Notes: a model not told the origin generated them from the letters alone. Shown: positions 1 through 9,252, counted from the first letter of the stretch. The stretch is DNA of 64,000 nt from Prado023 sp963788325 (GCA_963788325.1 CAWBGJ010000003.1:119387-183386); one strand, 5' to 3'. Numbers and translations are program-made.

Positions 1-267
1 TGAGGGCAGGGTGAGTGCGGCGACGGTGAGGCCGGCCAGGGCGTCGATCCGCAGTCGACCGACCGAGTAGCCACGGACCTGGGAGAGCAGCGGGACCAGT
101 CGGCTGGGCCCGCGGGTTCGGGTGGGCGTCGCGAACGCCGCACGACCGTGGTACGCGTCGGAGACGGGCAGCAGTTCCAGTTCCTCGGCGGCCCGACGCG
201 CGGCGTCGGCGGGTTCGGGTTCTCCCGGGGAGGGGTCGGGTGCACCAGCCGCCTGCTGTTCGCTCAC
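1..267 (-). CDS. SulP-family anion transporter, N-terminal part (runs off the window)
   Basis: Reading the minus strand from a GTG at 267 gives 89 codons with no stop up to the window edge. The first 60 or so residues are polar and Pro/Ala/Glu-rich, as expected for a cytoplasmic tail. They are followed by LRIDALAGLTVAALTLPS, which matches the conserved start of the membrane domain in SulP (SLC26-like) sulfate/bicarbonate transporters (family pattern D-x-x-A-G-L-T-V-A-x-x-x-x-P). A purine-rich GGGAGG lies about 8 bases upstream of the GTG. The STAS domain and most membrane helices are outside the window, so the substrate cannot be judged. It is transcribed divergently from pheS. Confidence 0.6.
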   Translation of the reverse strand, partial: MSEQQAAGAPDPSPGEPEPADAARRAAEELELLPVSDAYHGRAAFATPTRTRGPSRLVPLLSQVRGYSVGRLRIDALAGLTVAALTLPS

Positions 268-536
268 TGGCCCACCTCCCGAGACGAGTCCTGCGATCCC
301 GAGATGAACCCCGGGTGAACCAATCGTGGACGGAGTATGGCCGTAGACCCGAAGCCGATGCAGCCGGGACCGGGCGAGGGCGGGCACGAATCCGCTCCGA
401 CGGCTCCGGCACGGCGGTGCCCGGGCCGCTGCCCGAGCGCAGCGCTGGGGACGTCGTCGGCCACGGGCCCGCTGCGCCGCCGATAGAATCGGCCCCCGTT
501 GTCCGCAGCAGACGTCCCGCGAACCCGGAAGAGGCC

Positions 537-1646
537 ATGTCCGCCCCCAACAAGTCCTACGACCCGGTCGAGGTCAGTGCATTGTCCGACGGCGCTGTCG
601 CCACGGCGCAGTCCGGCGCCCTGGAGGCGATCGCCGCCGCCGCCGACCTCGACGCTCTCAAGGCCGTCCGCCTCGAGCACGCCGGTGACCGCTCGCCGCT
701 GGCCCTGGCCAACCGCGAGATCGGCGCCCTGCCTCCGGCGGCCAAGGCCGAGGCGGGCAAGCGCGTGGGCATGGCCCGGGCCGCGGTCAAGCGAGCGCTC
801 GAGGAGCGCGAGGTCGTCCTGGCCGCCGAGCGCGACGAGCGGGTGCTCGTCGAGGAGGCGGTGGACGTCACACTTCCGACCGACCGGCGTCCGGTGGGTG
901 CCCGGCACCCGCTGACCACTCTGATGGAACGCATCGAGGACGTGTTCGTCGCAATGGGCTATGAGGTCGCCGAGGGTCCTGAGGTCGAGGCGGAGTGGTT
1001 CAACTTCGACGCCCTCAACATCGCCCCGGACCACCCCGCGCGCACCATGCAGGACACGTTCTTCGTCGGGTCACCCGAGGGCGGCGTCGTGCTGCGCACC
1101 CACACCTCACCGGTCCAGGTGCGCTCCATGCTCGACCGCGAGCTGCCGATCCACGTGATCTGCCCCGGCCGCGTCTACCGCACCGATGAGCTCGATGCCA
1201 CGCACACGCCGGTCTTCCACCAGGTCGAAGGGCTGGTCGTCGACGAGGGCATCACGATGGCCGACCTCAAGGGCACCCTGGACCACTTCGCGTCGGCGAT
1301 GTTCGGAGCTGGCCTGGTCACCCGCCTGCGCCCCAGCTACTTCCCCTTCACCGAGCCCAGCGCTGAGGTCGACCTGCAGTGCTTCGTCTGCCGCGGTGCC
1401 GCCGTGGGCGATCCGGGCAACCCGTGCCGGACCTGCTCCAGCGAGGGCTGGATCGAGTGGGGCGGCTGCGGCATGGTCAACCCGCGTGTGCTCACCGCGT
1501 GCGGCATCGATGCGCAGCGCTACACGGGCTTCGCGTTCGGCATGGGCATCGAACGGACCCTGATGTTCCGCCATGGGGTGACCGACATGCGCGACATGGT
1601 CGAGGGTGACATCCGGTTCACCTCCGCCTTCGGTTCGGAGGTCTGA
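537..1646 (+). CDS. pheS: Phenylalanine--tRNA ligase alpha subunit
   Basis: Catalytic subunit of the cytoplasmic (alpha-beta)2 phenylalanyl-tRNA synthetase, which charges tRNA-Phe. The protein has 369 residues, a usual length. An N-terminal coiled-coil tRNA-binding region covers roughly residues 25-100. The class II catalytic core follows: PVGARHPLTTLMERIEDVF begins it, motif 2 is seen around RVYRTDELDATH, and motif 3 is FGMGIERTLMFRHG near the C-terminus. A GGAAGAGG ribosome site sits just before the ATG. The reading frame stays open further upstream but has no family homology there, so the ATG at 537 is preferred. Three bases separate it from pheT, so the two subunits are co-transcribed. 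Confidence 0.97.
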   Translation: MSAPNKSYDPVEVSALSDGAVATAQSGALEAIAAAADLDALKAVRLEHAGDRSPLALANREIGALPPAAKAEAGKRVGMARAAVKRALEEREVVLAAERDERVLVEEAVDVTLPTDRRPVGARHPLTTLMERIEDVFVAMGYEVAEGPEVEAEWFNFDALNIAPDHPARTMQDTFFVGSPEGGVVLRTHTSPVQVRSMLDRELPIHVICPGRVYRTDELDATHTPVFHQVEGLVVDEGITMADLKGTLDHFASAMFGAGLVTRLRPSYFPFTEPSAEVDLQCFVCRGAAVGDPGNPCRTCSSEGWIEWGGCGMVNPRVLTACGIDAQRYTGFAFGMGIERTLMFRHGVTDMRDMVEGDIRFTSAFGSEV

Positions 1647-1649
1647 GCG

Positions 1650-4169
1650 ATGCGTGCACCACTGAGTTGGATCCGCGAGTACGTCGACGTCCCGGCCGAC
1701 CAGGGCGGACGCGACGTCGCTGCCCGCCTGATCAGCGCCGGCCTCGAGGTCGAGACGGTCGAGGTGCTCGGTGCCGAGGTCACCGGGCCACTGGTCGTCG
1801 GCCAGGTGAACTCCGTCGAGGAGCTCACCGAGTTCAAGAAGCCGATCCGGTTCTGCCGGGTCGAGGTCGGCGCCGGCAACGGCGAGATCGTCGAGGGCGC
1901 CACCACCAGCGAGCGGGGCATCATCTGCGGCGCGCGCAACTTCGCCGCCGGTGACCTGGTCGTCGTGGCGCTGCCCGGGGCGGTGCTTCCCGGCGGGTTC
2001 GCCATCGCCAGTCGATCCACCTACGGCCGGGTCTCCGACGGGATGATCGCCTCCGAGCGTGAGCTGGCGCTCGGGGAGGACCACGACGGCATCATCGTGC
2101 TGCCGCCGGGGTCGGCTGATCCGGGTGCCTCGGGCTACGAGGTCCTCGGCCTCGGCGACGAGGTCCTCGACATAGCGGTCACCCCCGATCGGGGCTACGC
2201 GCTGAGCATCCGGGGGGTCGCGCGCGAGGTCGCGACCGCCTACGGGCTGCCGTTCGCCGATCCGGCGCTCGTCGATCCGGAGTCCCTCCTGCCCGAGCCA
2301 TCGGGGGAGGAGCCGCACGGCGCGTCCATCACCGACCCCACCGCGGCCGACCGGTTCGTGCTGCGCTCGATCGCCGGGCTGGACCCGACTGCCCCGAGCC
2401 CGCAGTGGATGCGCCGTCGACTGGTGGCGGCCGGGATGCGACCCATCTCGTTGGCCGTGGACGTCACCAACTACGTCATGCTCGAGCTCGGCCAGCCGCT
2501 GCACGCCTTCGACCGGGCGAAGCTCTCCGGGCCGCTGACGGTCCGCAGGGCGACCACGGGGGAGCCCCTCGAGACCCTCGACCACGTGAAGCGCACGCTG
2601 GATGCCGACGACATCGTCGTCGCCGAGCCCCGCGGGCCGCTGGCCCTGGCCGGCACCATGGGCGGCTTGGAGTCCGAGATCGATGCCGCGTCGCACTCTG
2701 TGGCCATCGAGGCAGTGCACTTCTCCGCCCAGGCGGTCGCGGCCCAGTCGCGCCGGCACAAGTTGTCCAGCGAGGCATCCCGGCGCTTCGAGCGGGGTGT
2801 GGACCCGGAACTGCCGGCCATCGCCTCAGCCCGCGCCGCGGCCCTGCTCATCGAATGGGGCGGGGCCACATACGTGGGCACGCGACGTGTCGATGCAGTG
2901 CAGGCGCCGAGCAGGATCCCGATGCCCGCCGACCTGCCCGCCCGAGTGTGCGGCCTGGGGATCGCAGATGGGCGCAGCGTCGAGCGCCTGGAGTCGATCG
3001 GGGCCACTGTCGAGGTCGCCGACCGACACCTGCTGGTTACCGCGCCCACCTGGCGGCCGGATCTGACCGACCCGTTCGACCTGGTCGAGGAGGTCATCCG
3101 CCTCGAGGGGTACGAGAACCTGCCCGCGACCCTGCCGCGGGTTCCGTCCGGCTATGGCCTCACGTCCAGCCAGCGCCAGCGCCGTCGGGCCGGGCGGGCC
3201 TTGGCTGCCTCAGGCCTGGTCGAGGTCCTGAACTACCCGTTCCTCGGACGTCTCGAACTCGACGCCCTCGGGATCCCGGCGCAGGACCCGCGCGGAGCCC
3301 TCGTCGAGTTGGCCAACCCGTTGTCCGACGAGGCCCCGTACCTGCGCACCACGCTGCTGCCCGGGCTGGTGGCGACAGCCCGGCGCAACCTGAGCCGGGG
3401 GGCCGCGCAGGTGGCCCTGTCGGAGGTCGGGCTGGTCTTCCGCGGATCCGCTATGGGCTCCACGGGGGCGCCACCGCGACCGTCGGTGTCCGGTCGGCCC
3501 ACCGACGCGGAGCTGGCGGCGCTTCGGGCCCTGCTCCCGGACCAGCCGAGGCACGCCGCAGGGATCCTGGCGGGCGAGCGCACCCGGTCCGGCTGGTGGG
3601 GCGCGGGTCGGGCCGCCGACTGGTCCGATGCCCTCGGGATCGTGCGGGAGCTCGCAGACGAGCTGGGGGTGGGGATCGACGTCGAAGCCGGTGCTCTTGC
3701 GCCGTGGCACCCCGGACGGTGCGCAGCCATCTCGGTGGCTGGCGCTGTGATCGGGCACGCCGGCGAGCTGCACCCGCGGGTGGTCGATGCACTGGGCCTG
3801 CCCGCGCGCACGGTGGCCTTCGAGGTGGACCTTGACGCGCTGCTGGCGGCAGCGCCGCAGGCAGCGGCGGCTCCCGTCTTCTCGACCATGCCGGTGGCCA
3901 AGGAGGACCTCGCTGTGGTTGTGGCGCAGGACGTGCCCGCCGAGGCCGTGCGACGGGCGCTGATCGAGGGCGGGGGCGAGCTCCTGGAGAGCGTGCGCCT
4001 GTTCGACACCTATGCCGGCGAGCAGGTGGGGCCGGGACGGATCTCCCTGGCGTTCGCGCTGCGGCTGCGTGCCCCGGACCGGACCCTGTCGGCAGCCGAG
4101 GTGGCACAGGTGCGCGCAGACGCCCTGGCCGCCGCGGAGCAGCAGTGCGGTGCGGTGCTGCGGGCCTGA
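1650..4169 (+). CDS. pheT: Phenylalanine--tRNA ligase beta subunit
   Basis: Beta subunit of phenylalanyl-tRNA synthetase; it completes the heterotetramer, carries the editing site for misacylated Tyr and binds tRNA. It has 839 residues, within the usual 790-850 range. The start MRAPLSWIREYVD is the standard PheT beginning. Domains in order: EMAP/tRNA-binding OB fold (about 40-165), B3/B4 editing domain (about 215-410), B5 (about 415-490), the catalytic-like core, and a C-terminal anticodon-binding ferredoxin fold (about 745-839, with PVAKEDLAVVV). It directly follows pheS. No leader or T-box was recognised ahead of the pair. Confidence 0.97.
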   Translation: MRAPLSWIREYVDVPADQGGRDVAARLISAGLEVETVEVLGAEVTGPLVVGQVNSVEELTEFKKPIRFCRVEVGAGNGEIVEGATTSERGIICGARNFAAGDLVVVALPGAVLPGGFAIASRSTYGRVSDGMIASERELALGEDHDGIIVLPPGSADPGASGYEVLGLGDEVLDIAVTPDRGYALSIRGVAREVATAYGLPFADPALVDPESLLPEPSGEEPHGASITDPTAADRFVLRSIAGLDPTAPSPQWMRRRLVAAGMRPISLAVDVTNYVMLELGQPLHAFDRAKLSGPLTVRRATTGEPLETLDHVKRTLDADDIVVAEPRGPLALAGTMGGLESEIDAASHSVAIEAVHFSAQAVAAQSRRHKLSSEASRRFERGVDPELPAIASARAAALLIEWGGATYVGTRRVDAVQAPSRIPMPADLPARVCGLGIADGRSVERLESIGATVEVADRHLLVTAPTWRPDLTDPFDLVEEVIRLEGYENLPATLPRVPSGYGLTSSQRQRRRAGRALAASGLVEVLNYPFLGRLELDALGIPAQDPRGALVELANPLSDEAPYLRTTLLPGLVATARRNLSRGAAQVALSEVGLVFRGSAMGSTGAPPRPSVSGRPTDAELAALRALLPDQPRHAAGILAGERTRSGWWGAGRAADWSDALGIVRELADELGVGIDVEAGALAPWHPGRCAAISVAGAVIGHAGELHPRVVDALGLPARTVAFEVDLDALLAAAPQAAAAPVFSTMPVAKEDLAVVVAQDVPAEAVRRALIEGGGELLESVRLFDTYAGEQVGPGRISLAFALRLRAPDRTLSAAEVAQVRADALAAAEQQCGAVLRA

Positions 4170-4246
4170 CTCGTCGGCTGGCCGCAGGGTGGGCGCCCGG
4201 GGAGCACACGCTGCGGGTGCACCACGGGCGCGCCTAGACTCCCCGA

Positions 4247-4813
4247 GTGGCCGGGAACTCTGTGTGGGACGAGTTCGAGTATGACCCGCGCAACTCGCAG
4301 AACGGCCCCCTGCGCGCCTCGGACGCCGACCGTGATGTGCTCCACCGCGTGCTCGGTGGGGCCTACGCTGACGGGCGGCTGACGCGCGAGGAGTTCGATG
4401 AGCGCAGCGAGGCCGTCCTGGCCGCGCGGACGCTGGGTGAGCTGCCCGGCTTGCTGGCCGACCTCATCCCGGTAGCGGGGGCCCCGGCTCGCCGCGCGAC
4501 CAGCGCCGAGAATGCGGCCGCACTGCAGGCCCGTGCGCTGGCGGCCTACCGGTCCGACGTCCGGGAGGCAGCGTGGGGCTTCCTGTCCGCCTCGATCATC
4601 TGCTGGGTGATCTGGGGGGCTACCTCCGGGGGCGAGGCCTTCCCCTGGCCCGTGTTCGTCATGCTCGGGACGGGCCTGCACGTGCTGCGCCTGCTCGTCA
4701 TGCGCGCCGACCAGGTCGAGGAGCAGCGCAAGCGGCTCGAGAGCAAGGACCGCAAGGCGCTGGCCAAGCGGCAGCGCCGTGAGTGGGAGTCGGGCGGCGA
4801 CGGCGCCGCCTGA
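4247..4813 (+). CDS. DUF1707 domain membrane protein
   Basis: 188 residues from a GTG start. The N-terminal DUF1707 (SHOCT-like) motif is clear: LRASDADRDVLHRVLGGAYADGRLTREEFDERSEA, with the following segment AARTLGELPGLLADL. Two hydrophobic segments around residues 108-124 and 130-148 are likely membrane helices, and the C-terminus is strongly basic and charged. DUF1707 proteins are common in actinobacteria, where the domain sits at the N-terminus of small membrane proteins; no biochemical function is established. It stands alone, 77 bases after pheT and convergent with the iron permease gene. Confidence 0.8.
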   Translation: MAGNSVWDEFEYDPRNSQNGPLRASDADRDVLHRVLGGAYADGRLTREEFDERSEAVLAARTLGELPGLLADLIPVAGAPARRATSAENAAALQARALAAYRSDVREAAWGFLSASIICWVIWGATSGGEAFPWPVFVMLGTGLHVLRLLVMRADQVEEQRKRLESKDRKALAKRQRREWESGGDGAA

Positions 4814-4913
4814 CCGGACGCGGGGTGGCCGCGGCGGGCGTCACCCGATTCCGCTGCGGGCCAGCGCCTCTTGCCAGCGTTCCCAGTGCCCCCGGCGCCC
4901 GGTCACGCCCTGG

Positions 4914-5756
4914 TCAGGCGCTGACCGGCGTCTGCGGTCCGGTCGCCGAGACACGCCTGCGCCCGATCGGGCGCAGGAACAGCCACGTGGTGATCCCCAC
5001 GTAGGCCGCCCAGATGCCGACCTCAAGAACGGTCATCGCCGGTCGGAATCCGAGGATGCCGCGCAGCACCGACCCGTACCAGGAGTCCGCCGGGATGGTC
5101 GAGGAGACATCGAAGGCCAGGTTGTCCTCGCCGGGCAGGACTCCGACCTCCTGAAGCTCGTGGACGCCGTAGGCCAGCACGCCGGCCGCGACCAGGATCA
5201 GCAGGAGGCCGGTGTAGCGGAAGAACTTCGACAGGTCGATCCGGACCGCGCCCCGGTACAGAAGGAAGCCGGCCACGGCCGAGGTCGCCAGGCCGAGGAG
5301 CAGGCCGAGCACCGGGGCGAGGCCGACCCCGCCGCTGCCCGTCAGGGAGAAGAAGAACACCGCGGTCTCCAGACCCTCGCGGGCCACGGAGGCGAACGCC
5401 ATGGCCGCCACGGCTCCGACGCCCATGCTGAACGCGCGGTCCAGGCCGCTGCGCAGGTCGGTGGCGATGGTCCGGCTCGCGGACTTCATCCAGAAGATCA
5501 TCCAGGTGACCAGCCCCACGGCCAGGATCGACATGATGCCGGCGAAGAGCTCCTCGGCAGGCTCCGACAGGGCGGAACTCGTCAGGTTCAGGATCGCCGC
5601 GACGCCCACCGATATCGCCACCGCGGCGCCGACGCCCGCCCAGACGAACGGCAGCGCCTCGCGGCGATCGGTCTTGACCAGGTAGGCGACCAGGATGCTG
5701 ACGATCAGGGCTGCTTCGAGGCCCTCGCGCAGTCCGATCAGGTAGGTGGCGAGCAT
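4914..5756 (-). CDS. efeU: FTR1-family high-affinity iron permease
   Basis: 280-residue polytopic membrane protein of the FTR1/EfeU family, which moves iron across the cytoplasmic membrane. Both family iron-binding motifs REGLE are present, at about residues 10-14 and 126-130, and about seven hydrophobic segments can be read. Length fits EfeU (about 275-290). In most bacteria efeU is followed by efeO (periplasmic cupredoxin/M75 lipoprotein) and efeB (DyP-type peroxidase); neither is next to it here, so they are elsewhere or missing. A DtxR/IdeR-type box lies about 35 bases upstream, which points to repression under iron-replete conditions. Confidence 0.92.
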   Translation of the reverse strand: MLATYLIGLREGLEAALIVSILVAYLVKTDRREALPFVWAGVGAAVAISVGVAAILNLTSSALSEPAEELFAGIMSILAVGLVTWMIFWMKSASRTIATDLRSGLDRAFSMGVGAVAAMAFASVAREGLETAVFFFSLTGSGGVGLAPVLGLLLGLATSAVAGFLLYRGAVRIDLSKFFRYTGLLLILVAAGVLAYGVHELQEVGVLPGEDNLAFDVSSTIPADSWYGSVLRGILGFRPAMTVLEVGIWAAYVGITTWLFLRPIGRRRVSATGPQTPVSA

Positions 5757-5790
5757 GGGGAGCTCCTCTGCTGGGCTCCGAGGAGCTTGG

Positions 5791-5809
5791 ATAGGTGAGG
5801 CAACCCTAA
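5791..5809. promoter_or_regulatory. DtxR/IdeR-type iron box upstream of efeU
   Basis: ATAGGTGAGGCAACCCTAA closely resembles the actinobacterial DtxR/IdeR consensus TTAGGTTAGGCTAACCTAA (14-15 of 19 positions), with the typical TTAGG...CCTAA half-sites. It lies between efeU (minus strand, start 5756) and a dehydrogenase on the plus strand. The site was identified by eye only. Its position fits iron-dependent repression of efeU. Confidence 0.7.
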
Positions 5810-5932
5810 CTAAGGATCACCTAAGTCTGTCAATTCCGGCTCGTGTCCGGAGTCGACGAGGCCTCGTGCCCTACCCTCGGGAGCACAGGCACCGGCTCGC
5901 AGCGCCGGTGACGTACGCCCACGGAGGCCGTC

Positions 5933-6694
5933 ATGAACGATCTGCCCGTCGCCCTGGTCACCGGGGCCAGCAGGGGGATCGGCCGGTTCGTGGCCGAGGA
6001 CCTGCTCGGACACGGCTGGCGCGTCGCGGCGCTGGCCCGGGATGCCGACGCGCTGGCGGGGCTGGCCGCCGACTCCGAGCCGGAGCGCGTCCTCCCGCTG
6101 GTGGCCGACGTCACTGATGGCCCGGCGATAGCGCAGGCGTGTGCGGCGCTCGCCGCCCTCTGGGCTGTTCCCGACCTCGTGGTCGCCAACGCGGGGGCGC
6201 TGAGCGCCGTGGGCCCGACCTGGGACACGGACCCCGACGCGTGGTGGCACGACTTCGAGGTCAACGTGCGCGGTGTCTACACCACCCTGCGCGACACTGT
6301 GCCGGCCATGATCTCCCGCGGAAGCGGTCGGGTCGTGGTCCTGGCCTCGGGGATGGGTCGGTTCCCGGCGCCGTACTCGTCGGCCTACGGCGCCAGCAAG
6401 GCGGCGGTCATGCACCTGACCGCCTCGCTGGCTGAGGAACTCGCCGGCACAGGCGTCAGCGCGTTCGCGATCAGCCCCGGCATGGTGCGCACCGACATGA
6501 CCAGATGGCCCGATGCCCTGCTCATGCACCGACCCGACCTGACCGACCTCCCCGACTCGGCCTACCTGCCGGCCTCGGCGGCCGCCGACCTCATCCGCGA
6601 TCTGGCCAGTGGGCAGTTCGACGCCCTGTCCGGCAGGTTCATCCACGTCCGCGACGATCGCCGGGAGATGTTGGCCCAAGCCACTGCACCCTGA
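5933..6694 (+). CDS. Short-chain dehydrogenase/reductase (classical SDR)
   Basis: 253-residue NAD(P)-dependent oxidoreductase. The Rossmann glycine motif TGASRGIGRF is at about residues 12-21, the NAG motif appears as VVANAGALSAVG, and the catalytic set is visible: Ser in VLASGMG and Tyr-x-x-x-Lys in YGASK. The substrate cannot be told from sequence; the gene is not part of a recognisable pathway cluster. An AGGCCGTC region precedes the ATG with a GGAGG at suitable distance. It reads away from the iron box, so an effect of iron on it is possible but not shown. Confidence 0.85.
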   Translation: MNDLPVALVTGASRGIGRFVAEDLLGHGWRVAALARDADALAGLAADSEPERVLPLVADVTDGPAIAQACAALAALWAVPDLVVANAGALSAVGPTWDTDPDAWWHDFEVNVRGVYTTLRDTVPAMISRGSGRVVVLASGMGRFPAPYSSAYGASKAAVMHLTASLAEELAGTGVSAFAISPGMVRTDMTRWPDALLMHRPDLTDLPDSAYLPASAAADLIRDLASGQFDALSGRFIHVRDDRREMLAQATAP

Positions 6695-6903
6695 TCGCGT
6701 CACTCGCCGAGAGTCCCAGTGGGCTGGCGGTGTCCCGTGGCAGATAGCTGCGTGCTGCACGCAACGACGCTTGAGATCAAGGCTCCGGTGCTCGACTCGG
6801 TCGTGCTCGCCCTGCATGACGTCTTCGTCGTCGCGATCCCGTTCGTCGCAAGGCGCTGGCGGTGGGGGGGACGTGCCTGCCCGGCGGTCACCCGGCGAGT
6901 ATC

Positions 6904-6919
6904 CGTATATGCGTATACT
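6904..6919. promoter_or_regulatory. ARG box overlapping the argC promoter -10
   Basis: CGTATATGCGTATACT occurs here and again, base for base, upstream of argG. It has the AT-rich alternating TAT/ATA character of ArgR operators in an otherwise very G+C-rich region. Its last six bases, TATACT (6914-6919), make a good -10 hexamer, so bound ArgR would block RNA polymerase directly. With that -10, transcription should begin close to 6926, almost at the argC GTG (6927). Confidence 0.7.
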
Positions 6920-6926
6920 CGGCCGG

Positions 6927-7961
6927 GTGACTTTCACTGTGTCCCTCGCCGGCGCCTCCGGGTATGCCGGCGGTGAGTTGCTGCGCCTGGTCGCAGCGCA
7001 CCCGGAACTCGAACTCGGCCCGCTGGCCGCGGGCAACCGTGCCGGGCACCTCGTCGGGGAGGTCCACCCGCAGCTGGTCGGCCTGGCCGACGCCCGCTTC
7101 GTGCCCACCGACGCCGACACGCTTGCTGCGGCCGACCTGCTGCTCATGGCCCTGCCTCACGGGGAGTCCGCAGCCCTCGTGGCGGGGCTGGGCGAGGACC
7201 TGCCGATCGTGGACCTCGGCGCCGACTTCCGGCTGGCCGATGGCGGCGCTTGGGACCGCTACTACCGCAGCACCCCGCACGCGGGCACCTGGCCCTACGG
7301 ACTACCCGAGCTCCCCGGCCAGCGCGAGCGCCTCGCCGGCACCACCCGGGTGGCCAATCCGGGCTGCTACGCGACCTCGGTGGCCCTGGGGCTGGCGCCG
7401 CTGCTGGCCGCGGGACTCATCGAGGCCAGTGACGTCGTCGTGGTGGCCGCGTCGGGAACGTCAGGTGCAGGTCGGGCGCCGTCCGCGGCGCTGCTGGCCA
7501 GCGAGGTGATGGGTTCGATGACGCCGTACAAGGTCGGTGGCGCGCACCAGCACACCCCGGAGATGGAGCAGGCCCTCAGCGCCGCGGCGGGGGAGCCAGT
7601 CACCATGCTGTTCACCCCGACGCTGGCGCCCATGGCCCGCGGGATCCTGGCCACCTGCACCGCGCGCACTGCGCCGGGCATCGACGAGGACACCCTGCGC
7701 GACGCCCTGCACGGCGCCTATGACGACGAGCCCTTCGTCCATGTCCTGCCCGCGGGCAGGATGCCCTCGACGGCGGCCACGGTGGGCTCGAACAGCGTCC
7801 ACCTCCAGGTCGCCGCGGACGCGCACTCGGGTCGCACCAGCGTGCTGGTCGCGCTGGACAACCTGGTCAAGGGCGCGGCCGGCCAGGCGCTGCAGAACGC
7901 CAACCGGATCCTCAGCCTGCCCGAGGCGCTCGGCCTGCCCGTGAACGGAGTCGCACCATGA
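6927..7961 (+). CDS. argC: N-acetyl-gamma-glutamyl-phosphate reductase
   Basis: Third enzyme of the acetylated arginine pathway: NADPH-dependent reduction of N-acetylglutamyl phosphate to the semialdehyde. 344 residues from the GTG at 6927. The nucleotide-binding motif AGASGYAGGELLRL is at residues 9-22, the catalytic cysteine is C147 in ANPGCYATS, and the HQHTPE motif is present. An in-frame ATG lies at 6909, inside the operator; the GTG is preferred because homologues begin there and the -10 at 6914-6919 would give a transcript starting almost at it (a likely leaderless mRNA). First gene of argCJBDR; its stop overlaps the argJ start by four bases. Confidence 0.95.
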   Translation: MTFTVSLAGASGYAGGELLRLVAAHPELELGPLAAGNRAGHLVGEVHPQLVGLADARFVPTDADTLAAADLLLMALPHGESAALVAGLGEDLPIVDLGADFRLADGGAWDRYYRSTPHAGTWPYGLPELPGQRERLAGTTRVANPGCYATSVALGLAPLLAAGLIEASDVVVVAASGTSGAGRAPSAALLASEVMGSMTPYKVGGAHQHTPEMEQALSAAAGEPVTMLFTPTLAPMARGILATCTARTAPGIDEDTLRDALHGAYDDEPFVHVLPAGRMPSTAATVGSNSVHLQVAADAHSGRTSVLVALDNLVKGAAGQALQNANRILSLPEALGLPVNGVAP

Positions 7962-9214
7962 CCGATCCGCAAGCCCAGGAGGCCGAGGGCTTCTCCGTGT
8001 TCGCGATCGGCGGGCCGGGAACTGAGGCGGTCACCATGCCCGACGGGCAGTCCCTGGTGCTGGGCGTGACAGCCCCGGCCGGTTTCCGCGCGGCAGGTGT
8101 GGCCGCCGGGCTCAAGTCCTCGGGGGCACCGGATGTCGCCCTGGTGGTCAACGACGGCCCGCGCTTCGACGCGGCGGCCGTCTTCACGACCAACCGGATC
8201 AAGGCCGCGCCGGTGCTGTGGACCCAGCAGTGCGCCGGCGAGGGTCGGTTCCGCGCGGTGGTCCTGAACTCCGGCGGGGCGAATGCCTGCACCGGTCCGG
8301 CCGGCTTCGCCGACACCCACCGCACCGCCGAACACGTCGCCGAGCTGCTGGACGTCGCCCCGATCGAGGTCGCGGTCGCCTCGACGGGCCTGATCGGCGA
8401 ACGACTGCCGATGGACCGGCTGCTCGCCGGGGCCCAGGCAGCAGCCGGTGCCCTGGCCGCCGACGGGGGAGCTGCCGCCGCGGCGGCGATCATGACCACC
8501 GACTCCGTGCCCAAGACGGTGCGCGTCGAGCACCCGGCCGGCTTCGTCGTCGGCGGGATGGCCAAGGGAGCGGGCATGCTGGCCCCCGGCCTGGCCACGA
8601 TGCTCGTCGTGCTCACGACCGACGCCGTGGCCGATGCAGCCGCCCTCGACGCGGCCCTGCGCGAGTCCACCCGGGTCACATTCGACCGGATCGACTCCGA
8701 CGGCGCGATGTCCACCAACGACACGGTGCTGCTGCTGGCCTCCGGTGCCTCGGGGATCACAGTGGACCGGACCGCCCTGGGGATGGCCGTCCGCGCGGCC
8801 TGCGACTCCCTGGCCCGCCAGCTGATCGGCGATGCGGAGGGCTCGACGAAGGACATCAGGATCGACGTGGTCAACGCGGCCACCGAGGACGAGGCTGTCA
8901 CGGCCGCCCGCGCGGTGTCGCGCAGCAACCTGCTCAAGTGCGCGATCCACGGGCAGGACCCCAACTGGGGCCGGATCATCTCCGCGGTCGGCACCACCGA
9001 CGTCGCGTTCGAGCCCGACGCGATCGACGTGGCCATCAACGGCGTGGTCATCTGCCGCGACGGCGCTGCGTTCGGTGACCGCGCGGGCGTGGACATGTCC
9101 GATCGTGAGGTCACGATCACCATCGACCTGCGCGCGGGTTCCGCGGAGGCGACCCTGTGGACCAACGACCTCACCGCGATGTACGTCCACGAGAACTCCG
9201 CCTACTCCACCTGA
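7958..9214 (+). CDS. argJ: Ornithine acetyltransferase / N-acetylglutamate synthase (bifunctional ArgJ type)
   Basis: Moves the acetyl group from N-acetylornithine to glutamate, making the arginine pathway cyclic; many ArgJ enzymes also use acetyl-CoA. 418 residues. The self-cleavage site that generates the alpha and beta chains is in KGAGMLAPGLATML, with the nucleophile at T214. The ending ENSAYST fits the conserved ArgJ C-terminus. The N-terminus is about 27 residues longer than usual before MPDGQSLVLGVTAPAGF, so M27 is an alternative start, although the ATGA overlap with argC supports the longer form. Whether it also has synthase activity cannot be decided from sequence. Confidence 0.95.
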   Translation: MTDPQAQEAEGFSVFAIGGPGTEAVTMPDGQSLVLGVTAPAGFRAAGVAAGLKSSGAPDVALVVNDGPRFDAAAVFTTNRIKAAPVLWTQQCAGEGRFRAVVLNSGGANACTGPAGFADTHRTAEHVAELLDVAPIEVAVASTGLIGERLPMDRLLAGAQAAAGALAADGGAAAAAAIMTTDSVPKTVRVEHPAGFVVGGMAKGAGMLAPGLATMLVVLTTDAVADAAALDAALRESTRVTFDRIDSDGAMSTNDTVLLLASGASGITVDRTALGMAVRAACDSLARQLIGDAEGSTKDIRIDVVNAATEDEAVTAARAVSRSNLLKCAIHGQDPNWGRIISAVGTTDVAFEPDAIDVAINGVVICRDGAAFGDRAGVDMSDREVTITIDLRAGSAEATLWTNDLTAMYVHENSAYST

Positions 9215-9252
9215 CCGGTTGGCCGGTCCGCCGGCGGCACTGAGGAGTCCTG

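Noticed and set aside
264..1034. 256-residue minus-strand frame over the start of pheS
   Set aside because: Antisense to pheS, no motif; the real minus-strand gene here is the SulP fragment ending at 267.
6700..6976. Possible leader peptide or small gene before argC
   Set aside because: Frames on both strands lack a ribosome site and overlap the operator; no arginine-rich leader or attenuator was found.
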